From Caryophanales bacterium UBA4691 (GTDB taxonomy: Bacteria; Bacillota_I; Bacilli_A; RFN20; CAG-826), in NCBI GenBank assembly GCA_002404865.1, contig DHKP01000009.1:65017-129016 (forward strand): DNA of 64,000 bases. The letters are read 5' to 3'. The notes beneath the pieces were generated by a model. It worked only from the letters and a program-made list of their open reading frames with translations, had not been told where the DNA came from and did not search any database. Position numbers and translations under genes: made by a program. The first letter of the stretch is position 1; the number at the start of each line of letters is the position of its first letter. This document shows, one piece after another, positions 8,926-17,837 of this stretch.

Positions 8926-10281
8926 ATGGAAAAAACAATCAGTGAAATTGCCGCTTTATGGTCGCGGATTCTCAATCAGATTCGCGAAGAAATGGGGAAA
9001 GAGAATAGCGAAGTGTTCGATAATTTTTTCAAAGACACTTACATCTCCAAGATGGATGGGAGGAAATTCATTGTTGTCGCCAATTCAGACGTTGCCACGC
9101 AGCTGCTTAACACAACTTTCAAAGAAAAGGTTAATTCCGTCATAAGAAGGGTTACGGAGAGCAACTACGAAGTACATTTTGTGTCTCAGCCGGAAGTGGA
9201 AGAAAAAGCGGTTGAAGATAAACCGAGCTTTTTCTCTTCTAGCAAGCTAAACCCATCTTATACCTTTAAAAATTTCGTCGTTGGACAAAGTAATCGCGAA
9301 GCTTATCAAGCTTCTTTGATGATAAGCAAAAACCCAGGCGAACTCTATAATCCTTTATTGATATACAGCAATAGCGGATTAGGCAAAACCCATCTTCTCC
9401 ACGCGATAGGGAACGCAATAAAGGAATCTTCCCCTTTTAAGCGCGTTCTTTACGTGACAACGCAAGATTTCTTCGAAGAATACGTTAATTACGTCAAAGG
9501 AAATCACGGCGACGAAAATCTAAAAACGTTCTTCAAAAATTCCGTCGATGTGCTTCTTGTCGACGATATCCAAATGCTAGTGGGGAAAAGGAAAACCGAG
9601 GAGATGTTCTTCAGCATTTTCCAAACTCTCTACCAAATGAATAAACAAATCGTCATCACTAGCGATCAGCACCCCTCCAAGTTAGATGGTCTTGACGAGC
9701 GCTTGAAAAGCCGTTTCACTCAAGGGCTCCCTTTATCAATCAACCCGCCAGACAAAGACACCTGCGAAGCGGTTTTGCGTATGAGAATCGAAGCGAACGG
9801 CTTAGACGTGAACCAATTCGAGCCGGAAGTCATTTCTTACTTCGCATCGAAATTTTCCACAAACATTCGCGAACTTGAAGGTGCTTTAAATCGACTTATC
9901 TTCTATGTCGTGAACGTCCGTCCCTCTCAGCACATCACCATCGAACTCGCGATGGATTCGATAAGAGGGCTTATTGACGTAAAAAGCGATGAAACAAGTT
10001 TGTCAATCGCTAAAATAATCGATGTTGTCGCTGATTATTATAACTTATCGCCTGTTCAATTAATCGGAAAAATCCGGACAAACCAAATCGCCCTAGCTAG
10101 ACACATCGCAATGTATCTATGTCGAACCTTGCTAGATGCCCAATACGTTAAAATCGGAGAGGCGTTCGGGGGTAAAGACCACGCAACCGTGATGAGCGCC
10201 ATCGCAAAAGTGGGAAAAATGTTGAAAACTGACCCAAGCTTAAGCGATGCCATAACCGAGATAGAAGGAAGACTGAAATAG
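8926..10281 (+). CDS. dnaA: Chromosomal replication initiator DnaA
   Basis: AAA+ initiator that binds DnaA boxes, oligomerises on ATP and opens oriC. 451 residues: N-terminal DnaB/SirA-type interaction domain (about 1-80), short linker, AAA+ domain with Walker A NSGLGKTHLLHAIGNA and Walker B VDVLLVDDIQML, and the C-terminal box-binding helix-turn-helix with the DnaA signature GEAFGGKDHATVMSAIAKV. No Shine-Dalgarno is visible; an extended -10 like TGCTAAATT ends 15 bases before the ATG, so the leader would be very short. Flanked by boxes on both sides, which fits autoregulation. Confidence 0.98.
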   Translation: MEKTISEIAALWSRILNQIREEMGKENSEVFDNFFKDTYISKMDGRKFIVVANSDVATQLLNTTFKEKVNSVIRRVTESNYEVHFVSQPEVEEKAVEDKPSFFSSSKLNPSYTFKNFVVGQSNREAYQASLMISKNPGELYNPLLIYSNSGLGKTHLLHAIGNAIKESSPFKRVLYVTTQDFFEEYVNYVKGNHGDENLKTFFKNSVDVLLVDDIQMLVGKRKTEEMFFSIFQTLYQMNKQIVITSDQHPSKLDGLDERLKSRFTQGLPLSINPPDKDTCEAVLRMRIEANGLDVNQFEPEVISYFASKFSTNIRELEGALNRLIFYVVNVRPSQHITIELAMDSIRGLIDVKSDETSLSIAKIIDVVADYYNLSPVQLIGKIRTNQIALARHIAMYLCRTLLDAQYVKIGEAFGGKDHATVMSAIAKVGKMLKTDPSLSDAITEIEGRLK

Positions 10282-10363
10282 CGATAACGTCTAACGCTAT
10301 TAGATGAATATGACTCGTGCTAAGATATCCTAGAATGCGGAAAAAGCGAAAAAAAACATCGAG

Positions 10364-10400
10364 TTTTCCACAAATCCACATCCGCTTATTATTATTAATA
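10364..10400 (+). other. oriC, right part: paired DnaA boxes plus DnaA-trio-like unwinding element
   Basis: TTTTCCACA (10364-10372) is followed directly by AAATCCACA (10372-10380), a short GC-containing spacer (TCCGC), then a TTATTATTATTAATA tract from 10386, inside a stretch that is almost only A and T up to the dnaN ribosome-binding site. On the complement the tract reads as 3'-AAT repeats, fitting the 3'-[G/A]A[T/A] DnaA-trio described at the Bacillus subtilis unwinding region, with the same box-spacer-trio order. The match is visible; function is inferred. Confidence 0.7.
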
Positions 10401-10442
10401 TCTTTAATAAAAAAATAATAAAAACAATTAAGGAGGAACCAC

Positions 10443-11561
10443 ATGCGTTTCACGATTAATAGGAACGAATTCTTGAAAGGGCTCACTACCGCCAGTAGAG
10501 CAATCGGCAGCAAATCCACTAACCCCGCACTTTTATGTTTTAAGCTCGAAGTCACAAATAAAGGGTTGGAGATCACAAGTTCCAATAGCGATATTGCCAT
10601 CTGGACGCTTTTGCCAGTGATGAAAGGCGATAAAGAAATCCTTAGAGACCTGATCCCGGGTACGGTGTTGGTGAATGCCTATACCTTAGTGGAATTCACC
10701 CGTAAAGGCGAAGGCGATGAACTTTCCTTAGAGGTGATTGATAACACTGCGAGAATCACCGTTGGGAAATTATCCGCTAACCTTGTTTGCATGAACGGAG
10801 ACGAATACCCAAACATTTCCTTTGAGCAAGTCGCTATGCCGTTTTCCATCCCTTGTTCCAGTTTGATACAATTAGTCGACCAAACCTCTTTTGCGGCTTT
10901 AACAAAGGAAACGCGACCGATTCTTACCGCAATCAATCTTCGCGCGGAAAACGGCAAATTGATTGCCACTGCGACGGATAGCGCTCGTCTTTCCCGCAAA
11001 TTCGTCGACGTTGATCCCGAATTCCGCTTCAGTTCCAATATCCCGGCAAAAACCCTTGTTGATGTCACGAAACTCCTTGACCCCGCTGGCAATGTCGAAA
11101 TTTCCGCGTCAAATGAAAAGATTACGTTCAGTTTCAACAACGTGATCGTTTCTAGTCGCCTGATCGGAGAGACTTACCCGGTTTCGAATTCCATCATTCC
11201 AACGAATTTCAACTACTACTTGGAAGTGAATTCGCAACAGCTTCTTTCTGCCGTTGACCGCGTTAGCATCCTTTCGCAAAACGTTGTCCCGGTGGTGAAG
11301 CTCTCTATGAATGAAGAAACGGTTTCTGTTTCTACCGCAAATCAGCAAACGGGATATGGCGAAGAAAAACTCAGCACCTACACCTATGATGGCGATTCTT
11401 TGGAGATTGCCTTCAACGCAGTCTTTGTGACCGAAGCGGTAAAGGCCCTTGGGTGCGAAGACGTTCAGTTTTCTTTCATTGGCGAAATGAAGCCCTTTGT
11501 CATTAAAAACCCCAAAGATGATTCCGTCGTGGAACTCATCACGCCCATGAGGACAAGATGA
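10443..11561 (+). CDS. dnaN: DNA polymerase III beta subunit (sliding clamp)
   Basis: Ring-shaped processivity clamp for DNA polymerase III and a platform for other repair and replication proteins. 372 residues, the usual length, opening MRFTINRNEFLKGLTTASRA and closing with a hydrophobic LITPMRTR end typical of the clamp C-terminus. Three repeated clamp folds are expected across the length. A strong AAGGAGGA ribosome-binding site ends 4 bases before the ATG. Followed by a terminator at 11592, so it can be transcribed apart from the genes behind it. Confidence 0.97.
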   Translation: MRFTINRNEFLKGLTTASRAIGSKSTNPALLCFKLEVTNKGLEITSSNSDIAIWTLLPVMKGDKEILRDLIPGTVLVNAYTLVEFTRKGEGDELSLEVIDNTARITVGKLSANLVCMNGDEYPNISFEQVAMPFSIPCSSLIQLVDQTSFAALTKETRPILTAINLRAENGKLIATATDSARLSRKFVDVDPEFRFSSNIPAKTLVDVTKLLDPAGNVEISASNEKITFSFNNVIVSSRLIGETYPVSNSIIPTNFNYYLEVNSQQLLSAVDRVSILSQNVVPVVKLSMNEETVSVSTANQQTGYGEEKLSTYTYDGDSLEIAFNAVFVTEAVKALGCEDVQFSFIGEMKPFVIKNPKDDSVVELITPMRTR

Positions 11562-11591
11562 GGCAAAAAAACGAAAATAGAAATCGGAAGA

Positions 11592-11619
11592 AGGGATGAC
11601 GAAAGTCATTCCTTTTTTT
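11592..11619 (+). terminator. Rho-independent terminator after dnaN
   Basis: Nine-pair stem AGGGATGAC / GTCATTCCT (one G-T pair) around a GAAA loop, followed by a run of six further T. Placed 30 bases after the dnaN stop. A second small hairpin, TACTAC-GAA-GTAGTA (11619-11633), follows at once. Confidence 0.88.
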
Positions 11620-11631
11620 ACTACGAAGTAG

Positions 11632-11637
11632 TAAAAT
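11632..11637 (+). promoter_or_regulatory. Putative -10 element for leaderless yaaA
   Basis: TAAAAT ends 6 bases before the yaaA ATG, so transcription would begin at or next to the start codon. There is no Shine-Dalgarno and the region is preceded by a strong terminator, so yaaA-recF-gyrB-gyrA need either readthrough or this promoter. No good -35 is visible. Confidence 0.45.
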
Positions 11638-11643
11638 TTTTTC

Positions 11644-11886
11644 ATGGGTAAAAACGATAAAAACAATCAAACAAATCAAGTGGTTACCATTTTCGGCGAC
11701 TACATCACTTTGGGGCAACTTCTTAAGTTCGTCCACATCGTTGACGAAGGAGGGATGGCGAAAACTTATCTTTTGACCCACAAGGTTCTTGTTAACGAAG
11801 AGGCGGAGTTTCGACGCGGAAGAAAGCTTCGACCCGGGGACAAAGTCACGCTTGACGAAGGGAGCTTCCTCATCGAACGCAAATGA
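11644..11886 (+). CDS. yaaA: S4-domain RNA-binding protein YaaA/RlbA
   Basis: Small S4-like RNA-binding protein found between dnaN and recF in most Bacillota, thought to act in ribosome or RNA metabolism. 80 residues: GDYITLGQLLKFVHIVDEGG, then KVLVNEEAEFRRGRKLRPGD, the hallmark S4 fold of this family. Its stop overlaps the recF start (ATGA). No ribosome-binding site; see the -10 element at 11632. Confidence 0.92.
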   Translation: MGKNDKNNQTNQVVTIFGDYITLGQLLKFVHIVDEGGMAKTYLLTHKVLVNEEAEFRRGRKLRPGDKVTLDEGSFLIERK

Positions 11887-12968
11887 TTCTTTCTCGTATT
11901 GAACTTCGCGACTGGCGCTCTTATTCCTCTTTGAATCTCACCTTTGACAAAGGGTTAAACATCATCGAAGGAAAAAACGGAGAAGGCAAAACCAATATCG
12001 CTGAGGCAATTCATTATTTGTCTTTCGCTCACAGTTGGAGAGTGGATGATGATACGCGTCTATTGCGGTTTGGAGCATCGAATTCTCTTATCCGTGCTTA
12101 TGTGAGCGAAGGTGAGCTGAAGCGACTGATCGAAATTCGTTTGTCAAAAGACGGAAAGCGAATCTTGCTCAATGAAAAGCCACTTCGGAAATTGAGTGAA
12201 CTTTCTTCACTTACGAACGTCTTACTCTTCTCTCCCATCGATACGGGATTATTCGTTGGCTCTCCTGGAAACCGCAGGAGTTTCCTAGACACAAGTATCG
12301 CGAAAACCGACTCCGCTTATCTCTCTTTAATCGGGACGTACCGCCACTTGCTTGCCGAACGGAACGCTTCATTAAAAGCTGAAAAGCGTAACCTCGACTA
12401 TCTGGAAGTCCTTGTAGAGAGACTTCTAGAAGTAGAGAAGCCGATCATCGAGAAGCGATTAGCTTACGTCAATTCCCTAAACGAGCACCTTTCACCCTTG
12501 GCGAGTCGCCTATTTGGCTCTCATCGCGCCGTGAAGGTGGTCTATCGCCCTTTCTTAGAGATGAACGATAACTTTATCGAAGAAGGAAAAAAAGCCTATA
12601 AGAAGAGCCTAGAAAGCGACCTCATCCACAAAAGCACATCCTTAGGGGTGCATCGAGAAGACTTCGTTTGCTATCTCGATGGCAAAGACATTGGCGTTTA
12701 TGGCTCACAAGGCGAGAACCGTCTAGCTGCCATCGCCTTAAAACTATGCCCCTACTTCCTTATCTCTCAGCCGAACAAAAAACCGATCGCGGTCTTAGAT
12801 GACATTTATAGCGAACTTGATTCATTTCACGCAAAGAATCTCTCGACATTATTACTCACATTGAATCAAACCTTCGTGACTGCGACAAAACTCAATATAC
12901 CCGGGGCCTCCTATATCGAGGTTACCGATCATAAAGCCTATAGGAGGAAAAGCGAATATGGCGAATGA
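11883..12968 (+). CDS. recF: DNA replication and repair protein RecF
   Basis: SMC-like ATPase that, with RecO and RecR, loads RecA at gaps. 361 residues: Walker A GKNGEGKTNIAEAIHYLSF, ABC-type signature region GSQGENRLAAIALKL, Walker B PIAVLDDIYSELD. The signature reads SQGENR where most RecF proteins have SQGQQR, a modest change. Overlaps yaaA by 4 bases and gyrB by 11 bases, so translation is probably coupled along the run. Confidence 0.95.
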   Translation: MILSRIELRDWRSYSSLNLTFDKGLNIIEGKNGEGKTNIAEAIHYLSFAHSWRVDDDTRLLRFGASNSLIRAYVSEGELKRLIEIRLSKDGKRILLNEKPLRKLSELSSLTNVLLFSPIDTGLFVGSPGNRRSFLDTSIAKTDSAYLSLIGTYRHLLAERNASLKAEKRNLDYLEVLVERLLEVEKPIIEKRLAYVNSLNEHLSPLASRLFGSHRAVKVVYRPFLEMNDNFIEEGKKAYKKSLESDLIHKSTSLGVHREDFVCYLDGKDIGVYGSQGENRLAAIALKLCPYFLISQPNKKPIAVLDDIYSELDSFHAKNLSTLLLTLNQTFVTATKLNIPGASYIEVTDHKAYRRKSEYGE

Positions 12969-15036
12969 AGAAAAAGATACGTTCGATGAAGCGGCAAAAG
13001 ACGCTGGTATCAGTAAAGCCTCTCTCGAGGAAGAAGAAAAGAACACTTATACCGCTCTCGACGTCAAAGACGAGAAAGGCCTAGAAAAAGCGGATGCGAG
13101 CTATACCGCAGATAACATTCAGGTTCTCGAAGGACTAGAGGCCGTTAGAAAACGTCCAGGCATGTATATCGGTACGACAGCCGGAGCTGGCCTCCATCAC
13201 CTTGTTTGGGAAATCGTCGATAATTCGATCGACGAAGCACTTGCTGGATATTGTACCCATATTGAAGTGACCATCAATAAAGGCGATAGCATTACCGTGA
13301 CCGATAATGGACGCGGCATTCCTGTCGATATCGTTAAAAAATCTGGATTATCCGGCGTTGAGACTGCCTACACCATCCTTCACGCGGGCGGCAAATTCGG
13401 AGAAGGCGGCGGTTATAAAGTCTCTGGCGGTTTACACGGCGTTGGCGCGTCGGTCGTTAACGCTCTTTCCAGTTGGTGCGAGGTTGTCGTTCATAAAAAC
13501 GGCGGTATCTACAAAGTCCGCTTCGAAGATGGCGGGCACATTAAAGATCGCCTTACCAAAATTGGAACTTGTTCCGAAGAAGAGCACGGCACAAGCGTCA
13601 CTTTCTTGCCTGATCCAACCATTTTCACCGAAACCACTCACTATAATTACGAGACCATCAAGAATCACCTTCGTCAGATGGCTTTCCTTAATGGTGGCGT
13701 CAAAATCACTTTGACGGATAACCGTGGCGAAACACCAGTAAGCGAGGTTTTCCTCTATAACGGCGGTATCAAAGAATACGTCGCTTTCATCAATAGCGCG
13801 AAACTTCCAATCAATAACGAAGTTATCTATTGCCAAGGGGCGGAAGAAGTCACCTTCAATGATGGCAATAAAGAAAGGATTTACGCTGAAATCGCTATGC
13901 AGTGGGCGGATAGCTATAGTAACGACGGCGTCTATTCTTTTTGCAACAACATTTCCACAAAAGAAGGCGGAACGCATGTTGAAGGCTTTAATCTCGCTTT
14001 AAATCGCACGATTAATGACTATGCCCGCCAATTCAAATTCCTTGATGAAAAAGATCCGAATTTCACCACCGATGATTGCCGCGAAGGTTTGACTTGCGTT
14101 ATTTCCGTAAAACATCCTAATCCGCAATACGAAGGGCAAACCAAAACGAAATTAGGCAATAGCGAAGTTCGCAAAATCGTTTCTACGATCGTTGGTCAAC
14201 AGCTAAAAGAATATCTCCTTGAGCATCCAGAACAAGCCAAGCTCATTTTAGAGAAAGTGCGTATCGCTTCTCGTTCTCGTATGGCGGCACAAGTTGCGCG
14301 CGAAAAAACCCGCAAATCCCCGCTCGATATCACTACCCTCCCCGGAAAATTAGCTGATTGCTCAAGTAAAGACCCCACGCTTTGCGAGCTTTATATCGTT
14401 GAGGGTAATTCCGCAGGCGGCAGCGCTAAAAACGGCCGCGACCGTGAAACGCAAGCCATTCTTCCGTTAAGAGGAAAAATCCTTAATGTTGAAAAAGCCC
14501 GCGAAGAGCGAATCTTCAAAAACGCGGAAATCGGAAATATGATCACCGCGATCGGTGGCGGAATTCGCGAGAATTTTGATATTAGCAAAATTCGTTATCA
14601 TAAAATCGTCATCATGACCGATGCTGATGTCGATGGTGACCACATCCGCATTCTTTTGCTTACTTTCTTCTACCGCTTCATGCGTCCTCTTATCGATGGC
14701 GGTTATGTTTATATTGCGCAACCTCCGCTTTATAAAATCGACTACAAAGGACAGGCTTATTACGCTTATAACGACGAACAGCTTGAAGTGCTTAAAAAGC
14801 AGCTTCAACTCAAATCAGGCTATCCATTCCAACGCTATAAAGGACTTGGTGAAATGGATGCAGAGCAGCTATGGGAAACCACAATGGACCCGAAGGTACG
14901 CAAGATGATTCGTATCACCGTCGATGATGCCGCTAATGCCGAAAGAGCATTCTCCGAACTTATGGGCGATGACGTTATGCCGCGTAAAGCGTTCATTGAG
15001 AAAAACGCAAAATTCGTGCAAAACCTAGATATTTAA
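12958..15036 (+). CDS. gyrB: DNA gyrase subunit B
   Basis: ATPase subunit of gyrase, which negatively supercoils DNA. 692 residues: GHKL ATPase domain (EALAGYCTHIEV, DNGRGIPVDI, GGLHGVGASVVNALS), transducer domain, TOPRIM (YIVEGNSAGGSAKNGRDR; DADVDGDHIRILLLTFF) and the C-terminal YKGLGEMDAEQLWETTMDP motif. The N-terminus carries about 50 acidic residues before the usual QVLEGLEAVRKRPGMYIG. AGGAGG precedes the ATG. Residue 484 is Asn (codon 14407-14409) where the TOPRIM motif normally has Asp (EGDSAGG). It pairs with gyrA 18 bases downstream. Confidence 0.97.
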   Translation: MANEEKDTFDEAAKDAGISKASLEEEEKNTYTALDVKDEKGLEKADASYTADNIQVLEGLEAVRKRPGMYIGTTAGAGLHHLVWEIVDNSIDEALAGYCTHIEVTINKGDSITVTDNGRGIPVDIVKKSGLSGVETAYTILHAGGKFGEGGGYKVSGGLHGVGASVVNALSSWCEVVVHKNGGIYKVRFEDGGHIKDRLTKIGTCSEEEHGTSVTFLPDPTIFTETTHYNYETIKNHLRQMAFLNGGVKITLTDNRGETPVSEVFLYNGGIKEYVAFINSAKLPINNEVIYCQGAEEVTFNDGNKERIYAEIAMQWADSYSNDGVYSFCNNISTKEGGTHVEGFNLALNRTINDYARQFKFLDEKDPNFTTDDCREGLTCVISVKHPNPQYEGQTKTKLGNSEVRKIVSTIVGQQLKEYLLEHPEQAKLILEKVRIASRSRMAAQVAREKTRKSPLDITTLPGKLADCSSKDPTLCELYIVEGNSAGGSAKNGRDRETQAILPLRGKILNVEKAREERIFKNAEIGNMITAIGGGIRENFDISKIRYHKIVIMTDADVDGDHIRILLLTFFYRFMRPLIDGGYVYIAQPPLYKIDYKGQAYYAYNDEQLEVLKKQLQLKSGYPFQRYKGLGEMDAEQLWETTMDPKVRKMIRITVDDAANAERAFSELMGDDVMPRKAFIEKNAKFVQNLDI

Positions 15037-15054
15037 TCTTTTGGAGGCGAAAAA

Positions 15055-17823
15055 ATGGACAACGAAGAAAAGAAAAACGAAGAGATTAAAGAAAACCCCT
15101 CCTCTAACGATGATGATGCGGCCATTATGGCTTCCGTCGATAATCGTTATCACGATAAAATCGACACTTCCGCAACCGCCGGCATTGTGCCGGGGCTTGT
15201 TGACCGCGAGGTCACTAGCGAAGTAGAAACCGCCTTCCTTAGTTACTCGATGTCGGTTATTGTTTCGCGTGCAATTCCCGATGTTCGCGATGGCTTAAAA
15301 CCGGTCCAGCGCCGTATTATTTATGGCATGGACGAAGCGGGCATGCAGCCTGGCAAGCCATATAAAAAGAGCGCTCGTATCGTTGGAGATGTCATGGGTA
15401 AATATCACCCACACGGCGATTCGGCTTTATACGGCACCCTCGTTCGTATGGCTCAGCCCTTTTCGATGCGTTATACCCTTGTTGATGGGCATGGTAACTT
15501 CGGTGACATCGATGGCGATGAAGCCGCCGCGATGCGTTATACCGAAGCGAGAATGAACCGCCTTTCGGTAGAAATGGTGCGTGACATTAACGAAAACACT
15601 GTTGATTTCGTGGATAATTACGATGGCACGGAAAAAGAACCTTCCGTTCTCCCATCCCGTTTCCCAAACCTTATCGTCAATGGCTCTGAGGGCATCGCTG
15701 TTGGTATGGCCACGAATATGGCCCCTCATAACCTCACTGAAGCGATTAATGCGGTTGTTGCGATTGCGAAAAACCCATCTCTTACCCCGCTAGAGATTAT
15801 GCAAAATTATCTCCATGGACCTGATTTTCCTACCGGCGGGACGATTTTAGGCCGCCAAGGGATTTTGGAAGCTTACGAAACCGGAACCGGCACCGTTACG
15901 ATTCGTAGCAAATACCATATCGAAGAGCAAGATAATGGCAAATCCCGCATCATCGTTACGGAAATCCCTTACCAAGTGAACAAAAGCGCGATGATCACCG
16001 CGATGGCGGGGCTTGTCCGCGATAAAGTTCTTGATGGTATCACCGATATCCGCGACGAATCCAATAAAGAAGGCATTCGTATTGTCATCGAAGTCCGTAG
16101 AGACTGCGTTCCGGAAGTGATTGCCAATAACCTTTTAAAACACACACAACTTCAAATCAATTTCGGAATTATCAACCTTTGCCTTGTTGACGGCGCGCCA
16201 AAAATCCTCCCCATTACCGATTTATTAAACAATTATGTCGATTTCCAAGTTTCGGTTTTGACTCGCCGCACCAAATATCGCCTAACTCGTGATAGTGCCC
16301 GCGATCATATCGTCACAGGCCTTATCTTGGCCCATGATAATATCGACGAAGTCATTCATATCATCCGCGATTCCAAAACGGATGACGAATCTTCTAAGCG
16401 TTTAGGCGAAAGATTCGGTTTCACCGATGACCAAACGCAAGCGATTTTAGCAATGACCCTTCGCAAGCTCCAAGGCATGGAGCAAGACAAACTCCAGGCT
16501 GAGCACGCCCAATTAACGGCAAATATTGCTGAATACAACCGTCTTCTCTCTAGTCGCGATAACATCATCGACTTACTCATCAAAGAACTTGAAGACATCA
16601 AGAATCGTTTTGGCGATAAGCGTCTTACCGATATCAGCGATGAAGCCGCCAATATCGATAACGAAGACCTTCTTCCAAAAGAGGATATCGTTGTTCTTCT
16701 TACCAAAAACGGCTATATCAAGAGAATGAGTGAAGACACATTCCGCACCCAAAATCGTGGCGGACGTGGTGTTAAAGGCATTACGACAGGTAGTAATGAC
16801 CATGTCGCCTTAATGGTTTATGCCCACACTCACACCGATATCTTGTTCTTCTCTAGTTATGGCACGGTTTATCGCTTACGCGGATATCAAATCCCGGATG
16901 CCGCTAGAGATGGAAAAGGCATCCCCGCCATTAATTTATTGAATCTCGATCAAGAAGAAAAAATCGTCGCCATTGTTCCTTGCGATGATTACCCAGAAGA
17001 CAATTATCTCTTCTTCTGCACGGTAAACGGCGTTGTAAAGAGAGTTTCTTTAAAACTATTCGAATCCATCCATAGCAACGGCAAACGCGCTCTCGGGCTC
17101 AAAGATGGCGACATGCTGCTTGATGTAAAGAGAACCGATGGTCACGCCATTATTTCTTTGGCCTCTAATAACGGGAAGGTTTGCTCCTTTAATGAAGATG
17201 AGGTCCGTGCGATGGGGCGCGATGCTTCTGGCGTAAAAGGCATGAATTTAGACGATGGCTCGCACCTTGTTGGAATTACTAGCTCCTTAGAAGGCGACCG
17301 TATCCTTGTTCTTTCTAAACAAGGCCAAGGAAAGATTAGCTATGCAAAAGACACCGATATCCCGCAAGAAGACGGAAGCGTTCGTCATTACGATGGATAT
17401 CGTCTTACTTCTAGAGGCGCAAAAGGCGTCATCTCGCTTAAAGTCACCGATAAAGGCGGCGAACTCTATGCGATGAAAGCGGTACGTGGCGATGAAGATT
17501 TGATGGTTGTCACCAACAAAGGCATCGTCATCCGTATGCCGATTGACCAAATCAAGGTCGCGGGTAGAAATACTCAAGGCGTCAAGATTCTTGCTTTAGA
17601 AAAAGGTCAATATGTCGCTTCTATTGCCATTTTGCCTCATGCCGATGAATCCGTAGAAGAAGTAGCGGATAATACTGACGATGAAATCAACCCTGCTTTA
17701 GTCAAAGAAAATGAAGAATCCGTCGAAGCGAAAGAAAAGGTTGTTACTCCAGATGACGTCGATGAAATTGATGAAGACGCATCTAGTGAAGACGATATCT
17801 CTTCCGGCAAAGACGACTTATAA
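15055..17823 (+). CDS. gyrA: DNA gyrase subunit A
   Basis: DNA-cleaving and DNA-wrapping subunit. 922 residues: an acidic extension of about 60 residues, the winged-helix cleavage domain (YHPHGDSALYGTLVRMAQ; catalytic Tyr in AAAMRYTEARM), coiled-coil gate, and the C-terminal beta-pinwheel with the GyrA box QNRGGRG, which marks it as gyrase and not topoisomerase IV. It ends in a Glu/Asp-rich tail of about 50 residues. Position 127 (codon GGC 15433-15435) is Gly where E. coli GyrA has Asp87. TTGGAGGCG is the ribosome-binding site. Confidence 0.97.
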   Translation: MDNEEKKNEEIKENPSSNDDDAAIMASVDNRYHDKIDTSATAGIVPGLVDREVTSEVETAFLSYSMSVIVSRAIPDVRDGLKPVQRRIIYGMDEAGMQPGKPYKKSARIVGDVMGKYHPHGDSALYGTLVRMAQPFSMRYTLVDGHGNFGDIDGDEAAAMRYTEARMNRLSVEMVRDINENTVDFVDNYDGTEKEPSVLPSRFPNLIVNGSEGIAVGMATNMAPHNLTEAINAVVAIAKNPSLTPLEIMQNYLHGPDFPTGGTILGRQGILEAYETGTGTVTIRSKYHIEEQDNGKSRIIVTEIPYQVNKSAMITAMAGLVRDKVLDGITDIRDESNKEGIRIVIEVRRDCVPEVIANNLLKHTQLQINFGIINLCLVDGAPKILPITDLLNNYVDFQVSVLTRRTKYRLTRDSARDHIVTGLILAHDNIDEVIHIIRDSKTDDESSKRLGERFGFTDDQTQAILAMTLRKLQGMEQDKLQAEHAQLTANIAEYNRLLSSRDNIIDLLIKELEDIKNRFGDKRLTDISDEAANIDNEDLLPKEDIVVLLTKNGYIKRMSEDTFRTQNRGGRGVKGITTGSNDHVALMVYAHTHTDILFFSSYGTVYRLRGYQIPDAARDGKGIPAINLLNLDQEEKIVAIVPCDDYPEDNYLFFCTVNGVVKRVSLKLFESIHSNGKRALGLKDGDMLLDVKRTDGHAIISLASNNGKVCSFNEDEVRAMGRDASGVKGMNLDDGSHLVGITSSLEGDRILVLSKQGQGKISYAKDTDIPQEDGSVRHYDGYRLTSRGAKGVISLKVTDKGGELYAMKAVRGDEDLMVVTNKGIVIRMPIDQIKVAGRNTQGVKILALEKGQYVASIAILPHADESVEEVADNTDDEINPALVKENEESVEAKEKVVTPDDVDEIDEDASSEDDISSGKDDL

Positions 17824-17837
17824 TCATCCGCTTAAAT

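Noticed and set aside
10148..10600. 150-residue minus-strand frame over the dnaA-dnaN gap
   Set aside because: It crosses the origin unwinding element and both flanking genes antisense, without a ribosome-binding site or motif.
11109..11666. 185-residue minus-strand frame across the dnaN end
   Set aside because: It runs antisense to the conserved dnaN coding sequence and the terminator, and shows no family motif.
13432..13977. 181-residue minus-strand frame inside gyrB
   Set aside because: Antisense to the conserved GyrB ATPase region; a by-product of codon bias.
15055..17823. Topoisomerase IV subunit ParC instead of GyrA
   Set aside because: The C-terminal domain has the GyrA box QNRGGRG, and the gene follows gyrB at the origin.
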